A stretch of 58,153 nt of DNA from Mesorhizobium waimense (GCF_003601975.1 NZ_QZWZ01000036.1:1-58153), one strand, 5' to 3'; shown: positions 44,641-53,621, counted from the stretch's first letter. Notes: generated by a model not told the origin, from the sequence alone. Made by a program: numbers and translations.

Positions 44641-46476
44641 ATGTCCAAGACACCCGATTCGGGCAAAGCGGAAGATGGCGGACCTTCGACCGTCGAGCAA
44701 TATCTGGTAAAGGACCCGGAACGCTTCGCGCTGAACATGGCGCGCATGGTCGAGCAGGCCGGCAAGGCGGCCTCCGCCTGGGCCGAGCCGCGCGAGAAGG
44801 GCGAAGTGCGCGACCACGTCGCCGAGCCCGTGGTCGACATGGTCAAGACCTTCTCCAAGCTCAGCGAATACTGGCTTGCCGACCCGCAGCGTGCTCTGGA
44901 GGCGCAGACGCGGCTGTTCGCCGGCTACATGACGGTCTGGGCAAATGCCATCCAGCGCGTCAGCCCGAACGCCGAAGCGTCTGACGACGCGGTCAAGCCG
45001 GAACGCGGCGACAAGCGCTTCCAGGATCCCGAATGGGGCCGCAATGCCTTCTTCGATTTCCTCAAGCAGGCCTATCTCGTCACCTCGCGCTGGGCGGCCG
45101 ACCTGGTCGAGCATGCCGAGGGGCTGGACGAGCACACCCGCCACAAGGCCAGCTTCTACGTCAAGCAGGTGTCCAACGCGATCTCACCGTCGAACTTCAT
45201 CCTGACCAATCCGGAGCTGTTTCGCGAAACGGTTGCCTCCAACGGCGAGAACCTGGTGCGCGGCATGAAGATGCTGGCCGAAGATATCGCCGCCGGCAAG
45301 GGCGACCTGAAGCTCAGGCAGGCCGACTATTCGCCCTTCGAGATCGGCAAGAACGTCGCCACTACCCCCGGCAAGGTGGTGGGCCGCAGCGATGTCGCCG
45401 AGATCATCCAGTATGATCCGGCGACCGAGACGGTGCTCAAGCGTCCCCTGCTGATCTGCCCGCCCTGGATCAACAAGTACTACATCCTCGATCTCAACCC
45501 GCAAAAATCCTTCATACGCTGGGCGGTCGAGCAGGGCCACACGGTCTTCGTCATCTCCTGGATCAATCCGGACGAGCGCCACGGCACCAAGAGCTGGGAG
45601 GCCTATATCCGCGAGGGCCTGCAATACGGCCTCGACATGGTCGAGAAGGCCACCGGCGAAAGGGACGTCAACGCCATCGGCTACTGCGTCGGCGGCACGC
45701 TGCTGGCGGCGGCACTTGCGCTGCTGGCGCAGGAGGGCGACGACCGCATCAAATCGGCCACCTTCTTCACCACCCAGGTCGATTTCACCTATGCCGGCGA
45801 CTTGAAAGTTTTCGTCGACGAAGACCAGGTCGCGGCCGTCGAGAAGTCGATGAACGAGAAGGGCTACCTCGACGGCACCAAGATGGCGACCGCCTTCAAC
45901 ATGCTGCGCTCGGGCGACCTGATCTGGCCGTACGTCGTCAACAACTACATGCGCGGCAAGGACCCCCTGCCCTTCGACCTGCTCTACTGGAACGCCGATT
46001 CCACCCGCATGGCCGCCGCCAACCATTCCTTCTATCTTCGCAATTGCTACCTCGAGAACAACCTCTCGAAAGGCACGATGGAACTTGCCGGCCGCACCGT
46101 GTCGCTCGCCGACATCACCATCCCGGTCTACAACCTTGCCTCCAAGGAAGACCACATCGCGCCGGCACTATCGGTGTTCCTCGGTTCGAAGTATTTCGGC
46201 GGCCCGGTCGAATATGTGATGGCCGGCTCCGGCCACATCGCCGGCGTCGTCAACCCGCCGGCGTCGATGAAGTACCAGTACTGGACTGGCGGCAAGCCGG
46301 TGGGCGACTTTGGCCAGTGGTTCGCTTCGGCGGTGGAGCATCCCGGCTCCTGGTGGTCACACTGGCAGCACTGGATCGAGACCCAGGACAATGCCCGCGT
46401 GCCAGCCCGCAAACCTGGCAAGCATATGAAAACCTTGGGCGATGCACCGGGCACCTATGTCAAGGTGCGCGTGTAA
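44641..46476 (+). CDS. phaC: Class I poly(3-hydroxyalkanoate) synthase
   Basis: A 611-residue synthase that polymerises 3-hydroxyacyl-CoA into storage granules. The lipase-like box is GYCVGGTLLA with nucleophile C349; the N-terminal PhaC_N domain (residues 80-270) and an alpha/beta hydrolase domain follow. The catalytic His is in GSGHIAGVVNPP. ATG 44641 is preceded by GGGAGGA some 12 bases upstream. phaA, phaB, phaR and phasin genes are not nearby, so phaC stands alone. Confidence 0.94.
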   Translation: MSKTPDSGKAEDGGPSTVEQYLVKDPERFALNMARMVEQAGKAASAWAEPREKGEVRDHVAEPVVDMVKTFSKLSEYWLADPQRALEAQTRLFAGYMTVWANAIQRVSPNAEASDDAVKPERGDKRFQDPEWGRNAFFDFLKQAYLVTSRWAADLVEHAEGLDEHTRHKASFYVKQVSNAISPSNFILTNPELFRETVASNGENLVRGMKMLAEDIAAGKGDLKLRQADYSPFEIGKNVATTPGKVVGRSDVAEIIQYDPATETVLKRPLLICPPWINKYYILDLNPQKSFIRWAVEQGHTVFVISWINPDERHGTKSWEAYIREGLQYGLDMVEKATGERDVNAIGYCVGGTLLAAALALLAQEGDDRIKSATFFTTQVDFTYAGDLKVFVDEDQVAAVEKSMNEKGYLDGTKMATAFNMLRSGDLIWPYVVNNYMRGKDPLPFDLLYWNADSTRMAAANHSFYLRNCYLENNLSKGTMELAGRTVSLADITIPVYNLASKEDHIAPALSVFLGSKYFGGPVEYVMAGSGHIAGVVNPPASMKYQYWTGGKPVGDFGQWFASAVEHPGSWWSHWQHWIETQDNARVPARKPGKHMKTLGDAPGTYVKVRV

Positions 46477-46698
46477 CAGCCTGTAATGTCTGGTGAGTTG
46501 ACGGCTCGTCAAAACAGGCCGAAATGGTGTCGTCAACCATCCGGCAGCCTCAATTCGCGATCTACAAACGAATAAATCCGAGGCTTGCAGATTTGACACA
46601 GGTCCCGTTTCCGGTTGGGGAACAGAGGGGGCATTGCGACGGAGCGCGAGGCGCCGAGTCGACGATGAACCGGCCGGATACCGAGGGGGAATTTTGTT

Positions 46699-47928
46699 TT
46701 GAGATCAGCAGGTTGGCGTCTCGCACGGAGGGAAAGCCGCAGCATTGCGGCAGCGCTTTTTTCCGTGCTTCTGGCGTCCTGCACCTCGGCCGGCGACCCG
46801 ACAATGTCCGTCGGCATGCCAGGCTACAACGCCACCTCGGCCGACATCAACGCGGCCTCCAGCGCGACAACGGCAACCGCGACCGATTCGTCCACGCAGG
46901 TGACATCAGCCTCTTCTGAGGCATCGACCGTGATGAGTGAGGACGATAAGCCTTTGCCTGAAAAGGTCGCCTATGTGCCGGTGACCAAGCCTGGGGCGGC
47001 CTTCCCCATCAACGTGCCTACTGGTTCCGACACCGTTGCCGGCAATACACCGCAGCCGCAGGTGCAGCCGGCGCAGACAGCCGCCGAGACCGACGCCGTG
47101 GCGCAGAAAGTCGCCGATGCCACCACGACGGCACCGAAAGCCGACGCCAAGGCTGCCGCCCCGGCGGTGGACAACGCCGTCTATGTGACGGCCGGCGAGG
47201 CGCCGCAGCAGGTCAACGCGCCGAAGAAGGGTTTCCTCGCCTCGCTGTTCAGCACCACTCCGGCCTCGGCGGCACCGGCGCCGCTGGTCAACGCGCGCTC
47301 GGGCGAGCAGCCTGTGCAGGCCAAGGCCACGACGCCCGCAAAACCTATTATCACGCTGGCCTCGGCCACTCCGGCCGAAAAGCCGGTGCGGCTTGCCTCG
47401 ATCGGCGACGATAGCAACCACATCACCGGTGCCGACGCCCTGCCCGGCGTGCGCCAGACGGCGCTGTTTGAGATCAAGCGCAAATCCGGCCTCGACGACG
47501 AAAGCGACGTCGATCTCAACGAGGACGAGGGCGGCGCCTATCAGGTGGCCTCTGCCGCCGGCCTTGCCCGCCTTGCCCCCAACGGCCTGCTGAAGCAGAA
47601 CGAGAGCGTCGACGTCGCCTGCCTGAAACCCTCGCTGGTGCGCGTGCTGAAGACGATCGAGGGCCACTACGGCCGCAAGATGGTCGTCACCTCGGGCTAT
47701 CGCGACCCGGCCCGCAACCGCCGCGCCAACGGCGCCAAGAACTCGCTGCACATGTATTGCGCCGCCGCCGACATCCAGGTTCCCGGCGTCTCCAAATGGG
47801 ATCTGGCAAACTACATCCGCACGATGCCCGGCCGTGGCGGCGTCGGCACCTATTGCCACACCGAATCCGTGCATATCGATGTCGGCCCCGAGCGCGACTG
47901 GAACTGGCGCTGCCGCCGGCGCAGCTGA
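46699..47928 (+). CDS. Lipoprotein with C-terminal M15/YcbK-type peptidase domain (DUF882-like)
   Basis: A 409-residue envelope protein. The start appears to be TTG 46699, with GAGGGGGA upstream; the signal peptide ends in LLASC, a lipobox. Residues 30-280 are low-complexity Ala/Thr/Pro. The C-terminal 120 residues form a zinc D-Ala-D-Ala carboxypeptidase-like fold: SGYRDPARN, SLHMYCAAADIQV and HTESVHIDVG give the His, Asp and His zinc ligands. Probably remodels peptidoglycan in the periplasm. The 46477-46698 leader holds a TTGACG/CGTCAA inverted repeat at 46498-46512. Confidence 0.82.
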   Translation: MRSAGWRLARRESRSIAAALFSVLLASCTSAGDPTMSVGMPGYNATSADINAASSATTATATDSSTQVTSASSEASTVMSEDDKPLPEKVAYVPVTKPGAAFPINVPTGSDTVAGNTPQPQVQPAQTAAETDAVAQKVADATTTAPKADAKAAAPAVDNAVYVTAGEAPQQVNAPKKGFLASLFSTTPASAAPAPLVNARSGEQPVQAKATTPAKPIITLASATPAEKPVRLASIGDDSNHITGADALPGVRQTALFEIKRKSGLDDESDVDLNEDEGGAYQVASAAGLARLAPNGLLKQNESVDVACLKPSLVRVLKTIEGHYGRKMVVTSGYRDPARNRRANGAKNSLHMYCAAADIQVPGVSKWDLANYIRTMPGRGGVGTYCHTESVHIDVGPERDWNWRCRRRS

Positions 47929-48107
47929 TTTTTCGCCGGCCCGCGCAAACGCCACCGAACCACGATCCGAAGATCGGGCAAGGTTGTGAAACCGCGGCCT
48001 GACAGGCCAAAAGCGCAGATTTTGCCACTGTTGAAAAAAGTTGTCGCAGGCGGCGGCAGACGGGTTGCCGGTTGCGAACAACGCAATTATAAGCCGCTCA
48101 TCTGAGC

Positions 48108-48182
48108 GCGCCCATCGTCTAGCGGTCAGGACACCGCCCTTTCACGGCGGTAACAGGGGTTCGATTCCCCTTGGGCGTACCA
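48108..48182 (+). tRNA. tRNA-Glu (anticodon TTC)
   Basis: A 75-base cloverleaf with the CCA end encoded. Acceptor arm GCGCCCA pairs with TGGGCGT (one G-T), the anticodon stem CCGCC/GGCGG encloses loop CTTTCAC with anticodon TTC, and the T arm is AGGGG-TTCGATT-CCCCT. It marks the change from densely packed core genes to the looser region on the right. Confidence 0.97.
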
Positions 48183-48624
48183 GCGATTTCAACAACATGA
48201 CGACAATCCGAAGTTTGCGGTCCCGATAAGGGACCCGAAATACGCTGCTACGTTGGGAACTCAGTACGACCAAATCGATTCTCTAATCTGATGCATTGGC
48301 ATCCTTCGTCACCATCTGCATGGCAGCTTGCTTCGTTTGGGTACAGGCGTCGGTCTTGAAATTTCGACTGGTGCTGTACCCCTGCCTGCTTCGATCGCCA
48401 TGGATCGGCGACGAGTCCGTCGCGCTCGCCAGATAATTCGTCGCCCGTGCCTCGCCTCCATGGCCGTTCGGATGATTGTCGAGATTGGAGAAGGCGCTTC
48501 TATTCGACCCACATCATCCGCGCTTCGGAACAGAACCGTTCGTGCGCTCCAGCGGGTAGAAGGTAGTTCGCGGTCCGAAGTCCCAAGAGGTAATGGCCGG
48601 CATGGGCGTCTATGTCCTGTTACG
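48183..48624. other. Gene-free stretch after tRNA-Glu
   Basis: Both strands have long open frames here (48328-48744 plus, 48309-48752 minus), but they are arginine-rich, have no ribosome sites and match nothing I recognise. I see no gene, hairpin terminator or attachment repeat of the tRNA 3' end. It may be scar DNA left at a tRNA-adjacent integration site. Confidence 0.4.
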
Positions 48625-48915
48625 CTAGCGCTTCTCGAACGTCGGCTTCCAGTCGCGGTTGCGCGCCCGCTGCTGGCCTTCGTAGTCGGGAATGCATGTG
48701 AAGAACACCGGGCGGCCGTCGCGACCCTCAGCCTTGCATTTTGAGCAGCCAAAGAGGCCGACTAAATCCTGATGCATTGATCCGTGATCCGGCCCGAGCC
48801 TGTCGATCAGCGCTGCGATATCGAGCTTCGTCGATTTGCGGCACATCGGATGCCCGCAGTTGACATAGAGGGTTTCGCGGGCGGCCAGGGCGTCGGCGAG
48901 AGTCTTTTGGGGCAT
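48625..48915 (-). CDS. Small zinc-ribbon-like protein
   Basis: A 96-residue protein with two cysteine pairs, CGHPMC near residue 20 and CSKC near residue 57, which could bind one zinc. Start ATG 48915 has GGAG 6 bases upstream; the frame is open to 49005. No function is known to me. It follows the YidB gene on the same strand with a 92-base gap. Confidence 0.72.
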   Translation of the reverse strand: MPQKTLADALAARETLYVNCGHPMCRKSTKLDIAALIDRLGPDHGSMHQDLVGLFGCSKCKAEGRDGRPVFFTCIPDYEGQQRARNRDWKPTFEKR

Positions 48916-49007
48916 GGCGATCTCCGTTGAAGCGGTTCGCCGCAACGAAGGATTATATTCCTGATATCGGTCGCGCTGGCAAGCACGTCGTGGACCCACT
49001 CCCACCG

Positions 49008-49466
49008 CTACTGCTGGGGGCTGCGAGGTGGCCCCTGATCGAGGAGTGTGATCTCATCGGTCGCTGCTGGCAGTTCGCCCTTTGGCGTCAGCTTGTCGAC
49101 TGCCTCGGGCAAATCTTTCGTGATCCTAGCAATCAGTTCATCGCGCGACAGACCAGTCTGCATCGAAAGAGCAGTGAGGGTGTCATCGTCTATTGCCGTC
49201 TCCACGTCCTTCGGTTCGATCGGCTCGTTGGGTCCGGTACTAACCCACGAATCTACCTTCGACCCCACTCCTGCGTTTCTGAAGCGGTCGAGGATATCCC
49301 CAAGCGCTGTCCCGGACACACCCTTGGACAGCTGATCCATGAGCCCGCCTTGCGGGTTGTTTGGATCGCGATTTCCTGCACCGCGGATCAAGTCTCCGAT
49401 CTTGTCACGATTTTGGTAAGCCAGAATGCCAAGCACTGCGACAGCCAGTTTTCCCAGATTTGCCAT
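49008..49466 (-). CDS. YidB family protein (DUF937)
   Basis: A 152-residue protein with an N-terminal hydrophobic stretch (LAVAVLGILAYQN), a Gly/Asn linker (GGLMDQLSKG) and the DUF937/YidB helical part SMQTGLSRDELIARITKDLPEAVDKLTPKGELP (shown in part by its SRDELIARI and LPEAVDKLTP motifs). Family members resemble peptidoglycan- or solute-binding stress proteins, but the role is unsettled. GGGAGGA precedes the ATG. Confidence 0.82.
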   Translation of the reverse strand: MANLGKLAVAVLGILAYQNRDKIGDLIRGAGNRDPNNPQGGLMDQLSKGVSGTALGDILDRFRNAGVGSKVDSWVSTGPNEPIEPKDVETAIDDDTLTALSMQTGLSRDELIARITKDLPEAVDKLTPKGELPAATDEITLLDQGPPRSPQQ

Positions 49467-49540
49467 TGGTTTCCTCCCTTAGGTCACAGGGAGAAGATTT
49501 CGTGCTCGCAAAGGTTCCACCTGTTCGACCCGGTCGACTT

Positions 49541-50434
49541 TCATATGATGCGCGCACCGTTTCCTCCCGAAAATCCTGCAGCGAGGCATGCCGCAAGTCT
49601 TCCTCGCCCCGTAGGTGCTTCACACGGCCGATCAGCCCCGGCCTGACCCATTGCGTCGCCGGCCGCTTCATGCCCTTCGGCGCCGTGCCAGCGCTGGTGG
49701 ACGCGTTGCCAGAGCCGTTCACGCATTTCCCGGTTCAAGGTGATGAGCGCAGAACCGACATAGCGGCCGGTGCCTCGCTCGGCCATGAGAGCGAAAGCTG
49801 GCTTGCCGGCCTCGCGCTCGACGCCGAGCAGCTCGTATTCGTCAATGCTGTAAGCCTTCGTCTTCAGCCACGCAGTCGAGTTGCCGCTTCGGTATTTGCT
49901 GTCCTTGCGCTTCGAAACCATCCCCTCGAGCCCGGCCTGGTCGACGAGATGGAAAATAGCCACGGCGTCGCCTGGCAGCGCCTGGCTGAATTGAATTCTG
50001 CCGCCGTCCGGTATCATTCCGGCCAGGATCTCACGACGATCCTCTAGCGCCATGTCGAGCAGATCGTGGCCATTGAGGTGCAGCAGATCGATGGCGACGA
50101 AATACAGATCGTGTTGCCGGCGCGTGATGGCTTTGCGAAGTGCGGCGAAGTCTGACAGCCCGGCCTCGTTGGTGACGATGATCTCGCCGTCGATGATCGC
50201 GCTCGCCACCTCCAGTTCGCCGGCCGCCTTGGCCAGGTCGCGGTATTTTGATGTCCAGTCGCGACCGCGGCGGGTGAAGATGCGTACGCCGCCGGCGTCC
50301 CTGACGATCTGCGAGCGGTAGCCGTCGAACTTGACTTCGTGAATCCAGTCTCCTCCCTCGGGTGGCTTATCCACCAGTGTCGGCATCAAGGGCTCAATGA
50401 ACTCCAGCGGGTCTCCGGCGGCGCGCTTACGCAT
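49541..50434 (-). pseudogene. LigD-type ATP-dependent DNA ligase with C-terminal frameshift
   Basis: An ATP-dependent ligase of the non-homologous end-joining type, ligase domain only, about 290 residues. Adenylation motif KFDGYR is near residue 35, with DGEIIV, LEGMVSKRKDSKYR and TAWLKTKA as later motifs. Around 49678-49700 the conserved C-terminus moves to another frame: KGMKRPATQWVRPG, VKHLRGEEDLRHAS and LQDFREE are read there, down to about 49560, while the original frame runs into unrelated residues and stops at 49541. One extra base (or two lost) explains it. The OB fold is needed for ligation, so activity is doubtful unless this is a sequencing error. No ku gene is adjacent. Confidence 0.72.
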
Positions 50435-50635
50435 CGGAATCCACGCAAAACTCGAAATTGATTCAATAGCGGGGAGCCGTTTCCGTTCCGTTAGCTCTTG
50501 CTAAAAAGGCCGACCTGAAAATTTGCTCGTGCTCGCTGTTCTGTTCGGCCGGAGGAACGACCTCTGGCAGCCAAACCCCGTCCGCGGTAAAATGAAACAG
50601 GGGGACATTCACCAACCCAGCAAGGGAGGTCCGCC

Positions 50636-51058
50636 ATGAAAGTCAAAGACGCAATGCACAAGGGTGTTGACTGGGTCAGCCCCGAAATCGCTGTCACCGA
50701 ACTGGCGAAAATGATGCGAGCCCAGGATATCGGGTCGATTCCTATCGGAGAGAACGACCGACTGATCGGAATGGTGACCGACCGCGATATTGTCTGCAAA
50801 GGACTGGCGGAGGATGGTTTTGACGGCCATACCGCAACGGCGCGCGATGTCATGACGACCGGCATTCACTGCTGCCGCGAAGACGATGATCTGGCCAAGG
50901 CCATGCGGCACATGGAGGAACTGAAAATCCGCAGGTTGCCGGTGATCAACAAGAGCATGCGGATGGTCGGCATCCTCAGCGTCGGCGACGTCGGTCAGTC
51001 GGCGCCGAGGGAACTTGTGTCCGAATACGTCAAGAGCGTTTCCGCCCATCACCACTGA
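50636..51058 (+). CDS. CBS domain pair protein
   Basis: A 140-residue stand-alone CBS protein: CBS1 about residues 1-60 (VKDAMHKGVDWVSP, IGMVTDRDIVCKGLA) and CBS2 about residues 70-130 (ARDVMTTGIHCCREDDD, RRLPVINKSMRMVGILSVGD). Such pairs sense adenine nucleotides and often accompany stress genes. GGGAGG lies 6 bases before the ATG. Ends in HHH. Confidence 0.93.
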   Translation: MKVKDAMHKGVDWVSPEIAVTELAKMMRAQDIGSIPIGENDRLIGMVTDRDIVCKGLAEDGFDGHTATARDVMTTGIHCCREDDDLAKAMRHMEELKIRRLPVINKSMRMVGILSVGDVGQSAPRELVSEYVKSVSAHHH

Positions 51059-51211
51059 AGGGCGTGCTTCTCGAGCGACGACCCTTCAGACTGCCGCCGC
51101 GCTGGCCAACAGCGCGCCGGCAGAAATGTTCGGTCATCGAGGCCGACGCCGACCCTTCATGCGGCGTCCATAAAGCGGTCGCCCTGACCTTAATCGCAGC
51201 CGAGGCGGAAC

Positions 51212-51275
51212 AAAAAGCCCGCCGGCCGAAGCCAGCGGGAGGGACCTGGAGTAGCCAGAGTGGGATCTGGCATAT
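51212..51275 (-). ncRNA. Candidate small RNA ending in an intrinsic terminator
   Basis: On the minus strand a 9-bp stem (51231-51239 with 51218-51226, one G-T) capped by a TTCG tetraloop is followed by CTTTTTG, a textbook terminator. No minus-strand gene ends here. Just upstream is a second hairpin (51255-51270, 5-bp stem) and between them an unpaired CTACTCCAGGTCCCT that could pair with ribosome sites. The 5' end and promoter are not defined. The surrounding 51059-51568 gap has no convincing gene; a weak 34-codon GTG frame lies at 51333-51437 on the plus strand. Confidence 0.45.
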
Positions 51276-51568
51276 TGCAAACGATACGCCCTGGCTTTTG
51301 GCTCAGGCCGCAACATCAAGGGAAACATCAGCGTGAACTTGGGTGAGCATATCTCCCATCTGCCGGGCCAAGAGTATTACGACGAGACAGTGATCACGCC
51401 GAGCCAGGGTGAGCGCTGGTTTTTGCTCAGAGGCTGAGGCGAGAGCGGCGGGAGCTGGCGGAAGGCGAAAAAATAGGAATAGCAGAAGCCAACGTCGTGA
51501 CCGGAGCGTCTTGGCTTTCAGCAGGCTGTGATTTCGCTCCCGAAAGCGACCTAGAAGGAGATTATGTG

Positions 51569-51868
51569 ATGATCACTGGTGCTCAATGCCGCGCCGCTCG
51601 CGCGCTAGTCGAATGGACCCGCGAAAAGCTCGCCGGCAATTCAGGCGTGGATGCGTTGGTCATCGAAGAATTCGAGCGTCGGATCACCCTCCCCGACCGG
51701 GACATCTGCGACAAGCTACAAACCGCGCTCGAAAACGCCGGTGCCGCTTTCATTGCGGAGAACGGGGGCGGCATCGGAGTTCGCCTGAAGCTCAACCGCT
51801 CCGAAGTCAGACGGATCGGCGTTCTGGAAAATGAAGGCGGCATCGTCGGGACAGATGCCGTTCCATAG
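51569..51868 (+). CDS. XRE-like helix-turn-helix regulator
   Basis: A 99-residue protein with one helix-turn-helix: CRAARALVEWTREKLAGNSG, then VIEEFERRITLPDRD and KLQTALENAGAAFI, the layout of short XRE regulators found in many copies in rhizobia. GVRLKLNRSE and LENEGG form the usual tail. AAGGAG stands 8 bases before ATG 51569; GTG 51566 is an equally good neighbour. Target unknown. Confidence 0.82.
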   Translation: MITGAQCRAARALVEWTREKLAGNSGVDALVIEEFERRITLPDRDICDKLQTALENAGAAFIAENGGGIGVRLKLNRSEVRRIGVLENEGGIVGTDAVP

Positions 51869-51932
51869 GCTCAATTGCTTCGAAGTTCGATGGACCTACA
51901 GGAGCCATCGGTTTGCGACCAAGGAGGCCGTC

Positions 51933-52139
51933 GTGACGGTTGTCTGGAACGATCTTACACAGGAGGAGCAGACAGCGCTTAAGCGGTTGAATCGCGGGCC
52001 CTACCCGGCACTATCCAAAGCATTGGCAGAACGCCTTGTCTTTCTCGGACTGGCGGAAGAAAGACTAAGTGGCACGGGCATAAACAGGGCTGGACGAGCG
52101 CTGGTGATAAACACCTTACTGAACGTTCGCCCTGACTAG
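51933..52139 (+). CDS. Small hypothetical protein
   Basis: A 68-residue protein starting at GTG 51933 with AAGGAGG 6 bases upstream. It reads TVVWNDLTQEEQTALKRLNR and then a winged-helix-like stretch (LAERLVFLGLAEERLSGTGI, NRAGRALVINTLL). It looks like a small 'treatment of a winged helix' fold without further domains. Follows the XRE-like gene after 64 bases. Not assigned to a family. Confidence 0.6.
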   Translation: MTVVWNDLTQEEQTALKRLNRGPYPALSKALAERLVFLGLAEERLSGTGINRAGRALVINTLLNVRPD

Positions 52140-52425
52140 CTCCAACTTGATAGCCGAAGCGCTGCCTTGACTTCCGGAATTGCTTCACCAACTATAGCTT
52201 TATGGACGTCACTGTCAAAATCCGTTGCGATTTTCTTTTCCGGGTTTGCCCCATCGCGGGATCATAACCCCCGGCTCGGCTGCCATGCGCCCCGAGCCGA
52301 GGGGCAACACCTAAGTCAACATATGATCCGTAGGGTGCACCGCCTCTGGGCTTTGGTGCATCAACGAAGATTTTCTCGAATTGGCCAGTTCCGTCACCTT
52401 TGATGACGGCTGGCCCAACTAGAAT
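52140..52425. other. Intergenic stretch before the first Rnk-like gene
   Basis: A 286-base gap. A minus-strand open frame (52192-52497) crosses it and the start of the next gene; it has no ribosome site and no recognisable domain, so it is not called. No hairpin or promoter stands out. Confidence 0.4.
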
Positions 52426-52902
52426 ATGAGTATCCAAATGCAGAACACCACGAAAACCCCGCGCAAGCCAAACATCCGCATCTCGCAGTCGGACCATGCA
52501 CGTTTATCGGCGCTTGCGAGCACTGTGGCCGCTCGAAATCCGGAGGCTTCCGATGAACTGCTCGCCGAACTCGAGCGCGCACGCATCGTCGCCGATGGTT
52601 GGGTCTCCGCTGGCACCGTCCGGATGGGTTCAACTGTGACGTTCAAGCCCGACACCGGCGATCGTAAAACGATCACGCTGGTTTTTCCTGGCGAGGCGGA
52701 CATCTCGGAAGGCAAGGTTTCAATCCTCACGCCGATTGGCACAGCCCTGATCGGCCTCTCGGCTGGACAGTCTATCATGTGGACCGCCCGAGACGGGCGC
52801 CGGCACGAATTGCTGGTCCTTGCCGTGAACCAGCCCGCCCCGGAAGGCGATGGAGCCGAGCGGCTCGCACCAGCGTCTCCGGCGATTGCGGCGAGTGTCT
52901 AG
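52426..52902 (+). CDS. Rnk/GreA-GreB C-terminal domain protein (first copy)
   Basis: A 158-residue Rnk-type protein. The N-terminal helix region (NIRISQSDHARLSALASTVA) matches the short coiled coil of Rnk, and the C-terminal GreA/GreB-like domain shows GSTVTFKP, VFPGEADISEGKVSIL and PIGTALIGLSAGQSI. Rnk proteins bind RNA polymerase near the secondary channel and alter nucleotide diphosphate kinase levels. ATG 52426 or 52438. Ends at a terminator-like hairpin; a second, diverged copy follows. Confidence 0.87.
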   Translation: MSIQMQNTTKTPRKPNIRISQSDHARLSALASTVAARNPEASDELLAELERARIVADGWVSAGTVRMGSTVTFKPDTGDRKTITLVFPGEADISEGKVSILTPIGTALIGLSAGQSIMWTARDGRRHELLVLAVNQPAPEGDGAERLAPASPAIAASV

Positions 52903-52961
52903 ACGTGGGCATCTCCGTACGTCTCCTCAATCATGCGGGCAGCCTAATCGCGGGAGTCTAA

Positions 52962-52997
52962 CCCCTGCGCCGGCTTGTCCGGCACAGGGGTAATTCT
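52962..52997 (+). terminator. Probable terminator after the first Rnk-like gene
   Basis: CCCCTG (52962-52967) and GCCGG pair with CCGGC and CAGGGG (52985-52990), interrupted by one C-A mismatch, with loop CTTGT. The tail is TAATTCTT, a weak T-run, 60 bases after the stop. It would separate the two Rnk-like genes into different transcripts. Confidence 0.55.
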
Positions 52998-53057
52998 TCA
53001 CACCCGATCAATTTCCTGACGCTGGATCCCTTGCACGGGGCCGGCTGGAGACGCACC

Positions 53058-53621
53058 ATGCCCAATATCGACAGCTGTCAACTGACGACCAAGGACTACA
53101 CCATTCTGGAAGTGATGCGGGAGCGCCACCCGGCCCGCACCCAAACACTGTTGACTATCCTCCACCGGAAGATTTCGAGCGCACTCGTCATGTTTCGGGA
53201 AGACATCCCGGCAACCGTCGTGACGCTCAGCAGCCGCGTGGCTTACCGGGTAAACGATGGCCCCGCCGAAACGCGCATCCTCACACATGGCGAGATGCGC
53301 GGTCTGGTAGGCATGCTTTTGCCAATCACCAATCCGCGCGGTCTGGCACTGCTTGGTCTGGCCGAAGGTCAATCCATGACCATTCCGAGTGCGGACGGCA
53401 GCCCTGAAACGCTGACTGTCCACGAAGTGGTCTATCAGCCGGAAGCCGCAAGGCGCGAGAGATTGAAGTTGGCGCTGGGGGCGGAACCGGGCTCGTCGCA
53501 ACTGGGCAGGCTTGTTCTCCACGTCGTCCATCGTTCTGATAAGTTGCAGGACAACGCAGAGAACAAAGTCATGGCGGCTTTCGACACTGGGTTCGACGAC
53601 CCGGGACCGTCCGCCGCCTGA
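53058..53621 (+). CDS. Rnk/GreA-GreB family protein (second copy)
   Basis: A 187-residue relative of the preceding gene: helix-rich N-terminus (CQLTTKDYTILEVMRERHPA) then the GreA/GreB-like domain with ATVVTLSSRVAYRV, GLVGMLLPITNPRG and LALLGLAEGQSMTIPSADG, closing with VYQPEAARRE as in Rnk. It has a 50-residue C-terminal extension absent from the first copy. ATG 53058 has GGAGACG 5 bases upstream; the frame is open to 53031. Confidence 0.85.
   Translation: MPNIDSCQLTTKDYTILEVMRERHPARTQTLLTILHRKISSALVMFREDIPATVVTLSSRVAYRVNDGPAETRILTHGEMRGLVGMLLPITNPRGLALLGLAEGQSMTIPSADGSPETLTVHEVVYQPEAARRERLKLALGAEPGSSQLGRLVLHVVHRSDKLQDNAENKVMAAFDTGFDDPGPSAA

Noticed and set aside
46595..46640. Sigma-70 promoter with a perfect TTGACA before the M15 gene
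   Set aside because: No plausible -10 hexamer occurs at the right distance.
48309..48752. Overlapping frames on both strands after the tRNA
   Set aside because: Arg/Ser-rich, no start signals, and they overlap the end of the zinc-ribbon gene.
51064..51336. 90-codon plus-strand frame after the CBS gene
   Set aside because: It runs through the minus-strand terminator hairpin, is Arg/Pro-rich and has no ribosome site.
52192..52497. 101-codon minus-strand frame before the Rnk-like gene
   Set aside because: Overlaps the start of the Rnk-like gene, has no ribosome site, and I recognise no domain, though its composition is not absurd.
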